From DTU036 sp964346475 (GTDB taxonomy: Bacteria; Bacillota; Clostridia; Peptostreptococcales; Acidaminobacteraceae): a stretch of DNA of 64,000 nucleotides. Positions within the stretch are counted from its first letter, which is position 1, and each line of letters begins with the position of its first letter. Positions 1 through 9,396 of this stretch are shown here, piece by piece. The notes beneath the pieces were generated by a model. It saw nothing but the letters and a program-made list of their open reading frames with translations. It made no database searches and was not told where the DNA came from. A program made the translations under genes and the position numbers. The DNA is taken from positions 29,140-93,139 of the forward strand of contig CAYFUM010000002.1 in assembly GCA_964346475.1 (NCBI GenBank), read 5' to 3'.

Positions 1-201
1 GTCTCCCTCCTCTAAGTAGATTGCAAAATCCGGGCAACGCAGTTCGCATTGGCCGCATTTAATGCACTTGTCAAGAGCGATAATTTTACATTTGTTGTCC
101 TCGACGACCTTTAAAACATCGGTGGGACAAAAGGCTACACAAATTCCACATCCTTTGCAGGAGCTGCGGTTTAGGCGTAGCACAAGATTTTCTCTACTCA
201 C
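1..201 (-). CDS. korD: 2[4Fe-4S] ferredoxin-type subunit, KorD-like (partial, runs off the window)
   Basis: Sixty-seven N-terminal codons are visible; the gene continues beyond base 1. Two CxxCxxCxxxCP cluster motifs are seen at C15/18/21/25 and C46/49/52/56, ending in a CPDFAI sequence typical of the delta subunit of 2-oxoacid (2-oxoglutarate type) ferredoxin oxidoreductases. In such enzymes this small protein carries electrons between the catalytic subunits and ferredoxin. The start is GTG at 201, placed by an AAGGGAGG ribosome site just upstream. A terminator and a promoter-like sequence separate it from mnmM, so it probably opens a new operon with korA/korB outside the window. An extra Cys lies at residue 38. 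Another small dicluster ferredoxin is possible; the family is sure, the partner enzyme is inferred. Confidence 0.75.
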   Translation of the reverse strand, partial: MSRENLVLRLNRSSCKGCGICVAFCPTDVLKVVEDNKCKIIALDKCIKCGQCELRCPDFAIYLEEGD

Positions 202-228
202 AATATGCCTCCCTTTATTAATAATTAT

Positions 229-256
229 ATTTTACCACTTCTTAGGAATATTGCAA
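229..256 (-). promoter_or_regulatory. Candidate promoter of korD
   Basis: On the minus strand TTGCAA (251-256) and TAAAAT (229-234) are separated by 16 bases. They stand directly after a terminator and about 28 bases before the GTG start. A sigma-A type promoter is inferred from spacing and position only. Confidence 0.5.
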
Positions 257-257
257 T

Positions 258-307
258 AAAAAATGCAAGGCTTTATTATTCATAGAAATTGAAAGTAGCA
301 TTGCATT
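258..307 (-). terminator. Candidate terminator after mnmM
   Basis: An 11-base arm starting at 307 (AATGCAATGCT on the minus strand) pairs with AGCCTTGCATT at 262-272 with one mismatch, and six T follow. The loop is long (about 24 bases), so the efficiency is uncertain. It would end the asp23-to-mnmM operon. Confidence 0.5.
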
Positions 308-822
308 CATTTTTTTATAATTATCCAGGCTTCTGGTGGTCTATTGGTGCCATTATGGTGGACTAGTCTGAAGACATCTGCGTAGCCTTGATCTATTTCA
401 AGATCTTTAAGCATTTGAATTTCTTCCTGACCCTGACTATGGCCATAGGCGACTATCAGCACTCTTCCTCCAGATACCAGGAGCTTTAGGCTTGCTAAAA
501 TAGCCTTTTTTGTGGTGGAAGCCTGGGTAGAAAACTCTTTATTACCTCCTGGTAGATAACCAAGATTAAAAATTACAAGGTCCACCCTCTCATCTACCAA
601 GTCCCCCATCTCAGAATGGCAGCAGTTATAGAGTCTTGTATTATAGCCTTCTAGAAGCTTCCTACTCCTATCATAGGCCTCCTTTTGCAGCTCAAAACCT
701 ATAAGAAGCCGGGACCTCTTAGCTAGAATAAGAGCATCTTTCCCTCTGCCTAGAGTGGCATCTATACTTATATCAAGTTTGTCTGGAATTAATGAGTGAA
801 CAAAATCAAGGGCGGATTTCAT
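307..822 (-). CDS. mnmM: SAM-dependent methyltransferase, MnmM/YtqB family
   Basis: This 171-residue Rossmann methyltransferase belongs to the YtqB family. The family member in Bacillus subtilis was shown to be MnmM, which methylates nm5s2U34 to mnm5s2U34 in tRNA wobble positions. Visible features are the SAM-binding region DATLGRGKDA near residue 22, the NLGYLPGG motif near residue 86 (family NPPY-like position), and a C-terminal QASTTKKAI stretch followed by a second motif VAYGHSQGQEE. It is the last gene of the long operon and overlaps the 3' end of rluB by 17 bases. Older databases call it rRNA methylase. The family is clear; the exact substrate comes from the B. subtilis homologue. Confidence 0.8.
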   Translation of the reverse strand: MKSALDFVHSLIPDKLDISIDATLGRGKDALILAKRSRLLIGFELQKEAYDRSRKLLEGYNTRLYNCCHSEMGDLVDERVDLVIFNLGYLPGGNKEFSTQASTTKKAILASLKLLVSGGRVLIVAYGHSQGQEEIQMLKDLEIDQGYADVFRLVHHNGTNRPPEAWIIIKK

Positions 823-1501
823 TTTTCAGCCCTTCAACATCCTTTATCTTAAGGGGTCTAAATTCACCAGGAGCCAAATCATCTAGCTTAAAAGGTCCTA
901 CTCTAAGTCTAGTTAGGCTGACAACTCTTTTCCCCCTGGATTCCACCATCCTTCTTATCTGCCTATTTCTTCCTTCGACTAGGGTGAATAGATATCTATT
1001 TCTTCCAAGTTTTCTTATTTCTACAGGTCTAGTCCTATAGCCCTCTATTTCTACTCCCTTGGTTAAAGCTCCTAAATCTTCCTGGCTTAGGTCTCCATTT
1101 AATATCACCAGATAATCCTTATCAATACCATAACGAGGATGGATAAAAAGCTGAGCAAAATCCCCATCATTGGTAAGAAGAATCAGGCCCTCGCTTTCGT
1201 AGTCAAGTCTTCCAACTGGGTAGATTCTCTTTTTTCCCAGGTAGTAGTCTAGGATGGTCTTTCTCCCTCTATTGTCCTTTACTGTGGAGAGGACCCCCCT
1301 AGGTTTGTTAAAGGCAAAGTAGACAAAACTTTCTGAACCCAGCAGAGGCTCTCCATCAAGTAGGATGTCATCCAGGGGCCCTACCCTTTCACCAAGAACC
1401 GCTAGCTTTCCATTGACTTGTACCCTGCCCTCAAGAATTATTTTTTCACACTTCCTTCTGGAATCCACACCAGCCCTGGCCATGTATTGTTGTAGTTTCA
1501 T
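806..1501 (-). CDS. rluB: 23S rRNA pseudouridine synthase B (RluB/RsuA family)
   Basis: The 231-residue protein starts with an S4 RNA-binding domain (MKLQQYMARAGVDSRR, residues 1 to about 60) followed by the RsuA/RluB catalytic domain. The catalytic Asp lies in the GRLDYESEGLILLTNDG motif. The enzyme isomerises a uridine in rRNA, probably in helix 89-93 of 23S rRNA as for RluB. It follows scpB by one base, the same order as scpA-scpB-rluB in many Bacillota. Assignment to RluB rather than RsuA rests on gene context and is somewhat less sure than the family. Confidence 0.88.
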   Translation of the reverse strand: MKLQQYMARAGVDSRRKCEKIILEGRVQVNGKLAVLGERVGPLDDILLDGEPLLGSESFVYFAFNKPRGVLSTVKDNRGRKTILDYYLGKKRIYPVGRLDYESEGLILLTNDGDFAQLFIHPRYGIDKDYLVILNGDLSQEDLGALTKGVEIEGYRTRPVEIRKLGRNRYLFTLVEGRNRQIRRMVESRGKRVVSLTRLRVGPFKLDDLAPGEFRPLKIKDVEGLKNEIRP

Positions 1502-1502
1502 A

Positions 1503-2003
1503 CTATTCTCCCAGACTTGGAAGTTCCTCCAAATCTTTCATTTTGAAATTCCTTAAGAATCTATCCGTTGTAGAATAGAGTCTTGGACTACCCAGGGTAT
1601 CTAACACCCCAGACACCTTGATAAGATCCCTATCTAGAAGCAGTCTAAGGGAATAATCTGAAGAAACACCCCTTAATTCATCTATTTGAGCTCTGGTTAT
1701 GGGCTGTCTATAGGCTACTATGGATAGGACCTCTAAACTTGAGGGTCCCAGGCCCCTATGGGGGGATGATCCGATAAAGGCCTCCACCAGTTCCTGGTAG
1801 AGATCATTGGTGGCCAGCTGATAAAAGTTGCCAAAGGAGACAATAGTAAGAGCCTTGGCCTGATCCCAATACTCCTTTTTTAAACTTTCCACCAACTCTT
1901 CAACCCTGGAAGTTTTTATCTCCAAAAGGGAGGCAATTTTATCCCTGGATAGGGGCTCTCTTGCAATAAACAAAAGAAGTTCTAACTTTCTAATTTCTTC
2001 CAT
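1503..2003 (-). CDS. scpB: Segregation and condensation protein B
   Basis: At 166 residues this has the usual ScpB layout of two winged-helix domains, with the conserved stretch LEVLSIVAYRQPITRAQIDELRG at the start of the second (about residues 89-111). ScpB forms the bacterial condensin complex with ScpA and SMC and acts on the nucleoid during chromosome segregation. Its ATG overlaps the end of scpA by 14 bases, suggesting coupled translation and equal stoichiometry. The length is slightly below the typical 180-200 residues. Confidence 0.92.
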   Translation of the reverse strand: MEEIRKLELLLFIAREPLSRDKIASLLEIKTSRVEELVESLKKEYWDQAKALTIVSFGNFYQLATNDLYQELVEAFIGSSPHRGLGPSSLEVLSIVAYRQPITRAQIDELRGVSSDYSLRLLLDRDLIKVSGVLDTLGSPRLYSTTDRFLRNFKMKDLEELPSLGE

Positions 2004-2718
2004 CTCGCCTCCTTTCTATTAAAATATCACTAAAGCTTTTTTCTTGATGTAGCAGGACTCTCTGGTCCTGGGCTAGTTTTAAAAGGGCCAAAAAACTAGC
2101 AACGGATTTACCCCTGGGAACATCCTCTATTAGAGATGAAAACTCTAGCCTATCCCTATAAGAAAGATAGGTGAGGATTTCCTTTTGCTCCACAAATACT
2201 GAAAAGCTTTCCCTCTTAAGCCTCTCCTGAAGGAGTTCCTGAGAGCCCTCATCCCAGCGGTTGAGGAGGTTTTCCATGGCTACTTTTAGCTCTAGAGCCT
2301 CAGAAGAAAAATCCAAATTAGCAGGTTTTGGTTTAGGTAGTTGAATTGGCAAATCATCGCTATAGATTCTCAGAGGTAACTCCCTAGCTGTAAGAAATTC
2401 CCTAGCTTCCTTGACCCTCTGGTATTCAAGGAGCCTGGTTATTAGATAATATCTGGGATCCTTATCATCCTCTTTGACAGACTCCAGCATATGATCAGGT
2501 AGCAAAAGCCTGGATTTAATTTCTAAAAGATAGGCCGCCATGCTAATAAATTCCGCCACCTCTTCCGAGGGAATTGTCCTGGTCTTCATTTCAAGAAGGA
2601 AGCTACCCGTTATCCTGTGGATGGGAATGTTGTAGACATCCACCTTCTCTTTGCTTATAAGCTCTAAAAGGAGCTCTAAAGGGCCACTAAATTCTTCAAG
2701 ACTGATATTTAATTCCAC
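1990..2718 (-). CDS. scpA: Segregation and condensation protein A
   Basis: This is the 242-residue kleisin subunit of the SMC-ScpAB condensin. The N-terminal motif FSGPLELLLELISKEKVDVY is the ScpA hallmark that contacts the SMC neck, and the C-terminal winged helix that closes on the SMC head is at about residues 170-240. The gene overlaps pdp by 10 bases and scpB by 14, so all three are on one transcript. smc itself is not in the window. Confidence 0.92.
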   Translation of the reverse strand: MELNISLEEFSGPLELLLELISKEKVDVYNIPIHRITGSFLLEMKTRTIPSEEVAEFISMAAYLLEIKSRLLLPDHMLESVKEDDKDPRYYLITRLLEYQRVKEAREFLTARELPLRIYSDDLPIQLPKPKPANLDFSSEALELKVAMENLLNRWDEGSQELLQERLKRESFSVFVEQKEILTYLSYRDRLEFSSLIEDVPRGKSVASFLALLKLAQDQRVLLHQEKSFSDILIERRRDGRN

Positions 2719-4031
2719 GCTATATCCCTAATTTCTCCATCTTCCATATAAACAAGAGCCCTAATAAGCTGGTCCTTGTCGGCTTTTTTACTAGTAATTT
2801 TAAAGGCATCTAAGAAGACTTCCCGGCTTTGGGAAAAAACTTCCTCTCGACTAGTTTCTAAAGTAGCTAATAGCTGACCTTTTTCAATAAAATCACCTAT
2901 TTTGTGGGGAAGATAAATACCCGCAGTAGGGTCTACTTTCTCCTCTAGTGTACTTCTTCCTGCCCCTAGTAAAGAGGCAGCCTGGCCTAGCTTTTGTGTA
3001 TCAAAGCCTTCAATATATCCCTCCCAGGGGCTAAAGACCTCTTCTTTATACTTTGCTCTAGCCACTTCAAGGTCCTTTCCACCCTGGGCAAGGACCATTT
3101 TATCAAATTTATCCATGGCCTCATTATTTAAGAGTTTTTCTTCGGCCAGGCTGTAGGCAGCTTTATAATTCGAGCTAAGTCCAGTCATAACTAAGAGCTG
3201 GGCGGCCAGGGCCAGGGTAAGCTCCTTAAGATCCTCAGGCCCCTGGCCAGACAAAATTTCCATAGCTTCAACAACTTCGAGGCCATTACCTATGCTATAG
3301 CCCAGAGGCTGCTCCATAGAAGTAACAAGAGCCCTGGTTCTTATACCTGCCCTCTCCCCTATAGAAACCATAATCCTGGCTAGATGAAGGGCCTCCTCCA
3401 TGGTTTTTAAAAAGGCTCCGCTTCCTAGCTTGACATCTAAAAGAATATAGTCACTTCCGGCAGCTATTTTCTTGCTCATAATACTAGAGGCTATAAGGGC
3501 GGGATGGTCTACCGTGGCAGTAACATCTCTTAGGCTGTAGAGGAGTTTGTCCGCAGGCACCAGGTTTCTTGTCTGAGAAATAATTCCCAGGCCAATATCC
3601 TCCACCTGCTTTATAAAGCTCTCCTCGTCTAACTCGGTGCTAAAACCCTCTATCGCTTCCAATTTATCTATGGTTCCACCAGTGTGGCCTAGACCCCTAC
3701 CACTCATCTTTGCCACTCTAAGGCCAAGACTTGCCAGGAGTGGTGCCAGGCAGAGGGTGGTTTTATCTCCTACCCCTCCAGTGGAATGCTTGTCGACCTT
3801 TATACCTTCTATTGATGAAAGATCCAGCCTGTCTCCCGACTCTAACATCTCCATAGTTAAGTAATAGGTTTCCTCATCATCTAAACCTCGAAGAAAGGCA
3901 GCCATAAGCAAGGCTGAAGCCTGATAATCAGGAATTCTCTTCTCTACATAGCCCTGGATGAAAAACTTTATTTCCTCTCTTGTAAGCTTTCCACCATTTC
4001 GCTTTTTATATATAAGATCATAGATTCTCAT
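2709..4031 (-). CDS. pdp: Pyrimidine-nucleoside (thymidine) phosphorylase
   Basis: The enzyme phosphorolyses pyrimidine nucleosides to base and (deoxy)ribose-1-phosphate. The signature KHSTGGVGDKTTL is present near residues 80-95, along with the phosphate-binding GxxxG of class II nucleoside phosphorylases. The product is 440 residues, as expected. I chose the ATG at 4031 (MRIYDLIYKKRNGG), one base after the deoB stop, over an in-frame start 21 bases upstream, because the family begins with this sequence. Together with deoB it makes a nucleoside salvage pair feeding ribose-5-phosphate. DeoA is the alternative name for thymidine-restricted enzymes. Confidence 0.9.
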   Translation of the reverse strand: MRIYDLIYKKRNGGKLTREEIKFFIQGYVEKRIPDYQASALLMAAFLRGLDDEETYYLTMEMLESGDRLDLSSIEGIKVDKHSTGGVGDKTTLCLAPLLASLGLRVAKMSGRGLGHTGGTIDKLEAIEGFSTELDEESFIKQVEDIGLGIISQTRNLVPADKLLYSLRDVTATVDHPALIASSIMSKKIAAGSDYILLDVKLGSGAFLKTMEEALHLARIMVSIGERAGIRTRALVTSMEQPLGYSIGNGLEVVEAMEILSGQGPEDLKELTLALAAQLLVMTGLSSNYKAAYSLAEEKLLNNEAMDKFDKMVLAQGGKDLEVARAKYKEEVFSPWEGYIEGFDTQKLGQAASLLGAGRSTLEEKVDPTAGIYLPHKIGDFIEKGQLLATLETSREEVFSQSREVFLDAFKITSKKADKDQLIRALVYMEDGEIRDIAWN

Positions 4032-4032
4032 T

Positions 4033-5178
4033 TTATACCACACTTCTTCCACGAACTGAGCCCTGAGCTCCTAGGTAGCTATAGACAGTAGCAGCAATAT
4101 TATAAAAGCCTTGAAGGGTCCCTAGGTTTCTTGGACTTAATTTCCTTCCATAAACTAAGAGGGGTGTCCTTTCTCTTGTATGGTCAGTTCCCCTAAAGCC
4201 AGGATCATTTCCATGGTCAGCGGTTATTATTAAAAGATCATCCTCTCTTAATTTATCTAGAATCTCTGGCAGTCTTTTATCAAAGTCCTCCAGAGCTTGA
4301 GCATAACCCTGGGGATTTCTCCTGTGACCAAAGTTAGCATCAAAATCTACAAGGTTTGCAAAAAGAAGTCCTGAAAAATCCCTATCTAGATTCTCTAGGA
4401 TTAGATCTACTCCATGCATGTTATTGTCACTGTGATAATCCTCTGTAATACCACGGGCATTAAAAATATCGGAGATTTTACCAACCCCTATAACATCAAA
4501 GTTTTGCTCCTTTAGATGGTCTAAAAGGGTAGCTTCAAAGGGTGAAACAGAAAAATCCCTGCGATTGGAAGTCCTGACAAAACTTCCCAGCTCTCCAACA
4601 AAGGGCCTGGCTATGACCCTAGCTAGGGCATGGGGACCCACCAAGATCTCTCTTGCTATCCTGCACATATGATAGAGCTCTTCCGGGGGAATTATATCCT
4701 CATGAGCCGCTATCTGGAAGACACTATCATTAGAAGTGTAGACTATAGGCTTGCCGGTGCTTAAGTGCTCACTACCATAGTCTTCTATTACCTGGGTTCC
4801 GCTGTAGGGCCTGTTGCAAAGAATCTTTCTACCGATTTTCTCTTCAAATTTATCAATTAAATCCTGGGGAAAGCCCTCAGGATAGGTTGGAAAGGCTCGA
4901 CCAATTTCAAGGCCAGCCATCTCCCAGTGGCCTATAGTGGTGTCCTTGCCCATGGATTTTTCCACCAGGGCCCCAAAGCTTGCAAGGGGCTGATCCCAGT
5001 CCTCTATGTAGTCCACCTTATCAATATTGCCAAGACCCATTTCTATAAGATTATTTATGCTAGGACCTGTTTTCATAATCGACTTTAAAGTATTAGAACC
5101 TTCATCACCAAAGTCCTTGGCATCTGGTGCATAGCCTATACCTAGGGAATCCAGTACAATAATTACTACTCTTTTCAC
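4033..5178 (-). CDS. deoB: Phosphopentomutase
   Basis: This 381-residue alkaline-phosphatase-superfamily enzyme interconverts (deoxy)ribose-1-phosphate and -5-phosphate. Metal ligands are visible in the N-terminal VLDSLGIG motif and the C-terminal TADHGNDPG and DHTRERTPLL motifs, and the catalytic Thr lies in GKDTTIGHWEM. It sits directly before pdp, whose product it consumes, and overlaps recN by four bases. Confidence 0.95.
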   Translation of the reverse strand: MKRVVIIVLDSLGIGYAPDAKDFGDEGSNTLKSIMKTGPSINNLIEMGLGNIDKVDYIEDWDQPLASFGALVEKSMGKDTTIGHWEMAGLEIGRAFPTYPEGFPQDLIDKFEEKIGRKILCNRPYSGTQVIEDYGSEHLSTGKPIVYTSNDSVFQIAAHEDIIPPEELYHMCRIAREILVGPHALARVIARPFVGELGSFVRTSNRRDFSVSPFEATLLDHLKEQNFDVIGVGKISDIFNARGITEDYHSDNNMHGVDLILENLDRDFSGLLFANLVDFDANFGHRRNPQGYAQALEDFDKRLPEILDKLREDDLLIITADHGNDPGFRGTDHTRERTPLLVYGRKLSPRNLGTLQGFYNIAATVYSYLGAQGSVRGRSVV

Positions 5179-6764
5179 TTAATTTCACCCCTTGCCCTTT
5201 CTATCATCTTGCCTGCTGTTTCAAAGCTAGATTCATTAAGTTGACCGCTCATCATAATTGCAAGTTTTTCCTGATGGGCTCTACTATCAAGTTTTAAAGC
5301 CCTACTAGTCCCCTGGGACTTTTCCAGATGAAAGTGCTCATCACTAAAGGCTAGAACCTGGGGCAGATGGCTTATAGCAATAACCTGTCTGTTTTTTGAA
5401 AGGCCCTTAATCTGACTAGCTACTTGGTGGGCTACCTTGCCAGAAATTCCAGAATCTATCTCATCGAAGATCATTATCTCTCTTCCCTTAGAGATGCTCT
5501 TTAGAGCCAGCATTAGTCTACTCATCTCTCCACCAGAAAGCACGCTAGCCATGGGTCTTAGAGGCCCCCTATTCATAGAAGTTAGAAAGCTCATTCTATA
5601 GTGGCCCTGGCTAAAGGGGTAGTCTTCACTCCTCTTTTCAACCTTGAGCTCAAAGGAAGAATCTGGAAGCTCAAGAAAGCTAAGCACGGCCCTCAGCTCT
5701 TCACTCATCTTCTTAAAAACCCTCTTTGATAGTTCCACTAGCTCATCAGAAACCTTTAAATATTTCTTAAAGGCTGCCTTCTGCTCCCTGATAAGCTCCT
5801 TTCTTAACTCATCCTGTCTCTTATCTCTATCTAGAATTTTTTCAATATGAGCCCTATACTCTAGGATTTCTTCTAAGTTTCTTTGATATTTTTTTCTTGC
5901 CTCACTAAGCTCAAGAAATCTATTCTCCTTTTCAATAAGCAGGCTCTCATCAATATCCAGGCTATAGAGGCTGTCCCTAATTTGGTCTCTTATATCCTCT
6001 AACTCGTAATTTATATTTTTTAGTCTATCTAGAAGCTCTTCCTGTTTACCATAGTGCTCAAGTGAGGAGATTCTATCCTCCAGCTGGTAGAGACTGGGTA
6101 GTGCTCCATCATCGATAAGGCCAAGGGAGGCTTCAAGGCCGAGGAGGATCTCCCTGCTGTGGAGGATCTCATCAAAACCTTCCTCCAAGCTCCTATCCTC
6201 CTCTAGTCTTATATCAAGCCTAGTTAGCTCCTTTAACTGGGCCTCTAAAGCCTCCTTCTCCAAGGCAGATAGGTCTCGAGTAATGGAAAGTTCCTGGCTA
6301 GCTGCCTCGTAGCTTCTCTTATACTCTGAAATCTCTTCTAGTAGCTTTGAAACCTCATCACCTGCATAGTCAAAGAGGAGCTTTTGCTGATTGGCCCCGT
6401 GTAATAGCAGGGAGTCATCCCTCTGACCATAAAAATCAACTAAGGGTCCAAAGGTTTCCCTAACAGTATTCAGATTAACCAGTTCTCCATTTATACGAGA
6501 AAGACTCCTGCCTGATGGAAAAATTTCTCTGCTTAGTGCTAGGATATCCTTGTCATCTTCATAGACCAGCTCAAAGTAGGCTTTTTTTTCAGGGTCCCTT
6601 AGATCCTCTCTGGAGACACTCTGTCCCAGTAGTATTCTCAAACCCTCCAAAAGTACACTTTTTCCTGAACCTGTCTCACCTGTGATTACATTAAAACCTG
6701 GAGAAAACTCCAGGTGGAGGTCCTCCAGTAGTAGATAATTTCTTAGACTAAGTTCTTTAAGCAT
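5175..6764 (-). CDS. recN: DNA repair protein RecN
   Basis: RecN is an SMC-like ATPase that gathers DNA ends during double-strand-break repair. Walker A (GETGSGKS, residues 29-36) is near the N-terminus, a long coiled coil fills the middle, and the signature VLSGGEMSRLMLAL and Walker B MIFDEIDSGISG are near the C-terminus. At 529 residues it is somewhat shorter than the usual 550-570, the difference being in the coiled coil. No LexA box is obvious at its start because the gene is inside the operon, two bases from dxs. Confidence 0.93.
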   Translation of the reverse strand: MLKELSLRNYLLLEDLHLEFSPGFNVITGETGSGKSVLLEGLRILLGQSVSREDLRDPEKKAYFELVYEDDKDILALSREIFPSGRSLSRINGELVNLNTVRETFGPLVDFYGQRDDSLLLHGANQQKLLFDYAGDEVSKLLEEISEYKRSYEAASQELSITRDLSALEKEALEAQLKELTRLDIRLEEDRSLEEGFDEILHSREILLGLEASLGLIDDGALPSLYQLEDRISSLEHYGKQEELLDRLKNINYELEDIRDQIRDSLYSLDIDESLLIEKENRFLELSEARKKYQRNLEEILEYRAHIEKILDRDKRQDELRKELIREQKAAFKKYLKVSDELVELSKRVFKKMSEELRAVLSFLELPDSSFELKVEKRSEDYPFSQGHYRMSFLTSMNRGPLRPMASVLSGGEMSRLMLALKSISKGREIMIFDEIDSGISGKVAHQVASQIKGLSKNRQVIAISHLPQVLAFSDEHFHLEKSQGTSRALKLDSRAHQEKLAIMMSGQLNESSFETAGKMIERARGEIK

Positions 6765-6766
6765 AC

Positions 6767-8548
6767 TTATCCTTTTAATATTTCTTCTAGGGATTTACTA
6801 TCTAGGCCCTGGGATTTTTTAAGTTCCTCTGGACTACCCTGCTCTAAAAAACCATCCTCTAGAGTTAGAGCCACTATATCAAAACTTGCCCCTAACTGTT
6901 GGGCCAGGCTGCCTGTATATATGTTTTCCTCTATGACATAGACCTTTTCATAGTTTTTAAATAAGTCTTCTAACTTTTTATAGTCAATGGGAAGGACTAC
7001 CCTATGATTGTAAAGGTCAAAGCCCAGTTTTTCCTGGAGTCCTAGGAGGCTTTCCATCATAGAACCATAGCTGACGACAAGTTTCTTTCCATCTCCTGGA
7101 TAGAGGATGTTTTCTCTTACCCTACCTGGATCTTCCTTAAGGTCGGGACAAGCTCCTCTGGGATACTTAATAGCAAGTGGCCCCTGGACCTTTACGCTCT
7201 CTTCCAGCATGGCCTCCAGTTCATTTTTATCCATGGGTGCCCAAAGCTCCATATTTGGAACTATACTTAAAAATGAGGTGTCATAGATACCCTGATGGGT
7301 TTCTCCATCGGCTCCTACAATACCACTCCTGTCAATACAGAGGACCACAGGTGCCCTATGAAGGGCCATATCATGTATCATCTGGTCAAAGCCCCTTTGC
7401 AAAAAGGTAGAATAAATAGCCAGATAGGGCTTGAGGCCAGCCAGAGCCATGGAGCTAGCCATGGTTATGGCAGATTCCTCGGCAATACCAACATCTATAA
7501 GCTGATCGGGAAGTTCCCTTTGAAAGCTATCCAAGCCAGTTCCCTGGACCATGGCTGCTGTTATTGCAAAAATTCTAGAATCCTCCCTGGCTATGGAAAG
7601 AAGTTTTCTTCCAAAAACTGCACTAAAATCATTTTTTTCCTTATCTACTAATTCCTGACTAGCATCAAAACTACCAACACCATGGTAGAGGCTGGGATTA
7701 GCCTCGGCATAACCATAGCCCTTACCTTTTTTGGTATGGACGTGAAGGACAGTGGGACCCTGGTAGTCTTTGATAAGCTCCATGGTTTCAATGAGCTCTT
7801 CCAGATTGTGGCCATCAACTGGACCATAGTATCTCAACCCCATCTCATCAAAGAGGGTCGATGTCATGACCATTTGCCTGAGGTTTCTCTTGAGTCTGGC
7901 AAGGCCCTTTTGAAGTCCTGGGCCTAACTGGGGTGCAAGCCTTGTCTTTGCTGCCAGATAAAGGGGGCTATTTCTTATATGATCAAGCTTTTTAGCTATG
8001 GCTCCTACATTGTGGCCTATACTCATCTCATTATCATTTAAGATAATCATGGCTTTTTCTCCTCGGGCACCCAGAATATTCATAGCCTCAAAGGCCATTC
8101 CACCCCCCAAAGCGCCATCACCAATAACTGCTATGTGATAGTTGTCCTTACCCTGAGCCCTGTCAGCCAGAATAAAACCCATAAGGGCTGAGAGGGAGGT
8201 TGTTGCATGGCCTGCGCCAAAGCAGTCATAGGGGCTCTCATGACATTTTAAAAAGCCACTAATACCACCAAACTGCCTTATGGTATCCATCCTGTCTCTT
8301 CTGCCAGTAATTATCTTGTGGGTATAGGTCTGGTGACCAACATCCCATACAATCCTATCCTCTGGTGCATTGAAGACTTTATGCAGGGCCAGGGTTAATT
8401 CCACAGAACCAAGATTCGATGAAAGATGGCCCCCTGTTCTCTCCAAGGTAGCTATAATAAAGCTTCGTATCTGGGCTGCCAGGACTTCCATTTCAATAAC
8501 AGATAACTTCTTTAGGTCCTCTGGGCTATTAATTTTAGAAAGTAGCAT
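6767..8548 (-). CDS. dxs: 1-deoxy-D-xylulose-5-phosphate synthase
   Basis: The enzyme condenses pyruvate and glyceraldehyde-3-phosphate, the first step of the MEP isoprenoid pathway, using thiamine diphosphate. The TPP/Mg motif GDGALGGG ending in NDNEMSIG is at about residues 143-177, and the transketolase glutamate is in the GIAEESAITMA region. At 593 residues it is a little short for Dxs (about 620). It overlaps ispA by one base (TGATG). The later pathway genes dxr, ispG and uppS are elsewhere in this window. Confidence 0.95.
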   Translation of the reverse strand: MLLSKINSPEDLKKLSVIEMEVLAAQIRSFIIATLERTGGHLSSNLGSVELTLALHKVFNAPEDRIVWDVGHQTYTHKIITGRRDRMDTIRQFGGISGFLKCHESPYDCFGAGHATTSLSALMGFILADRAQGKDNYHIAVIGDGALGGGMAFEAMNILGARGEKAMIILNDNEMSIGHNVGAIAKKLDHIRNSPLYLAAKTRLAPQLGPGLQKGLARLKRNLRQMVMTSTLFDEMGLRYYGPVDGHNLEELIETMELIKDYQGPTVLHVHTKKGKGYGYAEANPSLYHGVGSFDASQELVDKEKNDFSAVFGRKLLSIAREDSRIFAITAAMVQGTGLDSFQRELPDQLIDVGIAEESAITMASSMALAGLKPYLAIYSTFLQRGFDQMIHDMALHRAPVVLCIDRSGIVGADGETHQGIYDTSFLSIVPNMELWAPMDKNELEAMLEESVKVQGPLAIKYPRGACPDLKEDPGRVRENILYPGDGKKLVVSYGSMMESLLGLQEKLGFDLYNHRVVLPIDYKKLEDLFKNYEKVYVIEENIYTGSLAQQLGASFDIVALTLEDGFLEQGSPEELKKSQGLDSKSLEEILKG

Positions 8549-9396
8549 CAGTAACTCCTCTCTAGTAATCCTTTATAATAGTCAGTCAGTACTGGGTCTT
8601 GACTTAGGTGTTTTAGTCTATTTAGAATACTTGTTTTTAATAAATCATAGTCCTCCTGGGCCCTATCATAGCCTAGGAGCTGGACGTAGGAGTTCTTCAT
8701 ACTTTTTTCATCCTTACCTGGGGTCTTACCCAGGATTTCACTGGTGGAATCCATATCAAGAAGATCATCCTTTATTTGAAAAGCCAAGCCCAGTTCAAGG
8801 CCCAGTTCCTTCCAGGCCCCTACCCTAGCTTCATCTAGGCCCCCCTTTATGGCGGCAGCCTCTAAGGGATGTGCAAGTAGCTTGCCAGTCTTGTTAGAAA
8901 GCATTTGAAGAACCAGGTCCTTGTCCATGGATTTTCCCTCATAGCTAAGGTCCAGCATCTGGCCAAAGATCATGCCCTGATCACCTGCTGCCTTAGCCAG
9001 CTTTCTTGCAAGTTCAAGATAAACCTGATCTTTCTTAGCTAACTCAAAGGACCACTCATAGGCAAGGTTTAAAAGGCCATCACCGGCCAAAATAGCCAGA
9101 GCTTCACCATAAACCATGTGGTTAGTGGGTTTTCCCCTTCTTAGGACGTCATCATCCATGGCGGGAAGATCATCATGTATAAGAGAGTAGCAGTGGATCA
9201 TTTCGATGATGGCGCTATAGTCATAATCAAGTTCACCCAGAGATCCAAAACTCTCCAGTTGCCTTAAATAAAGCTGACCTCTGACCCTCTTACCGCCGGA
9301 AAGAGCTGAATAGGCCATGGCTTCCTGAAGCCTTGAATCCTTAGCCCTAAAGATAATTTTTTCAAGACTTGAGTCAATTTTATTTTTGTAGGGCAT
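8548..9396 (-). CDS. ispA: Polyprenyl (farnesyl/geranylgeranyl) diphosphate synthase
   Basis: This 282-residue all-alpha prenyltransferase makes short-chain prenyl diphosphates for undecaprenyl phosphate and quinone synthesis. The first Asp-rich motif DDLPAMDDD and the second DDLLDMDS are both seen. I start at ATG 9396, which has a GAGG site nine bases upstream and overlaps xseB by 17 bases; an in-frame TTG at 9411 is less likely. Chain length cannot be read reliably, so farnesyl versus geranylgeranyl specificity is open. Confidence 0.9.
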   Translation of the reverse strand: MPYKNKIDSSLEKIIFRAKDSRLQEAMAYSALSGGKRVRGQLYLRQLESFGSLGELDYDYSAIIEMIHCYSLIHDDLPAMDDDVLRRGKPTNHMVYGEALAILAGDGLLNLAYEWSFELAKKDQVYLELARKLAKAAGDQGMIFGQMLDLSYEGKSMDKDLVLQMLSNKTGKLLAHPLEAAAIKGGLDEARVGAWKELGLELGLAFQIKDDLLDMDSTSEILGKTPGKDEKSMKNSYVQLLGYDRAQEDYDLLKTSILNRLKHLSQDPVLTDYYKGLLERSY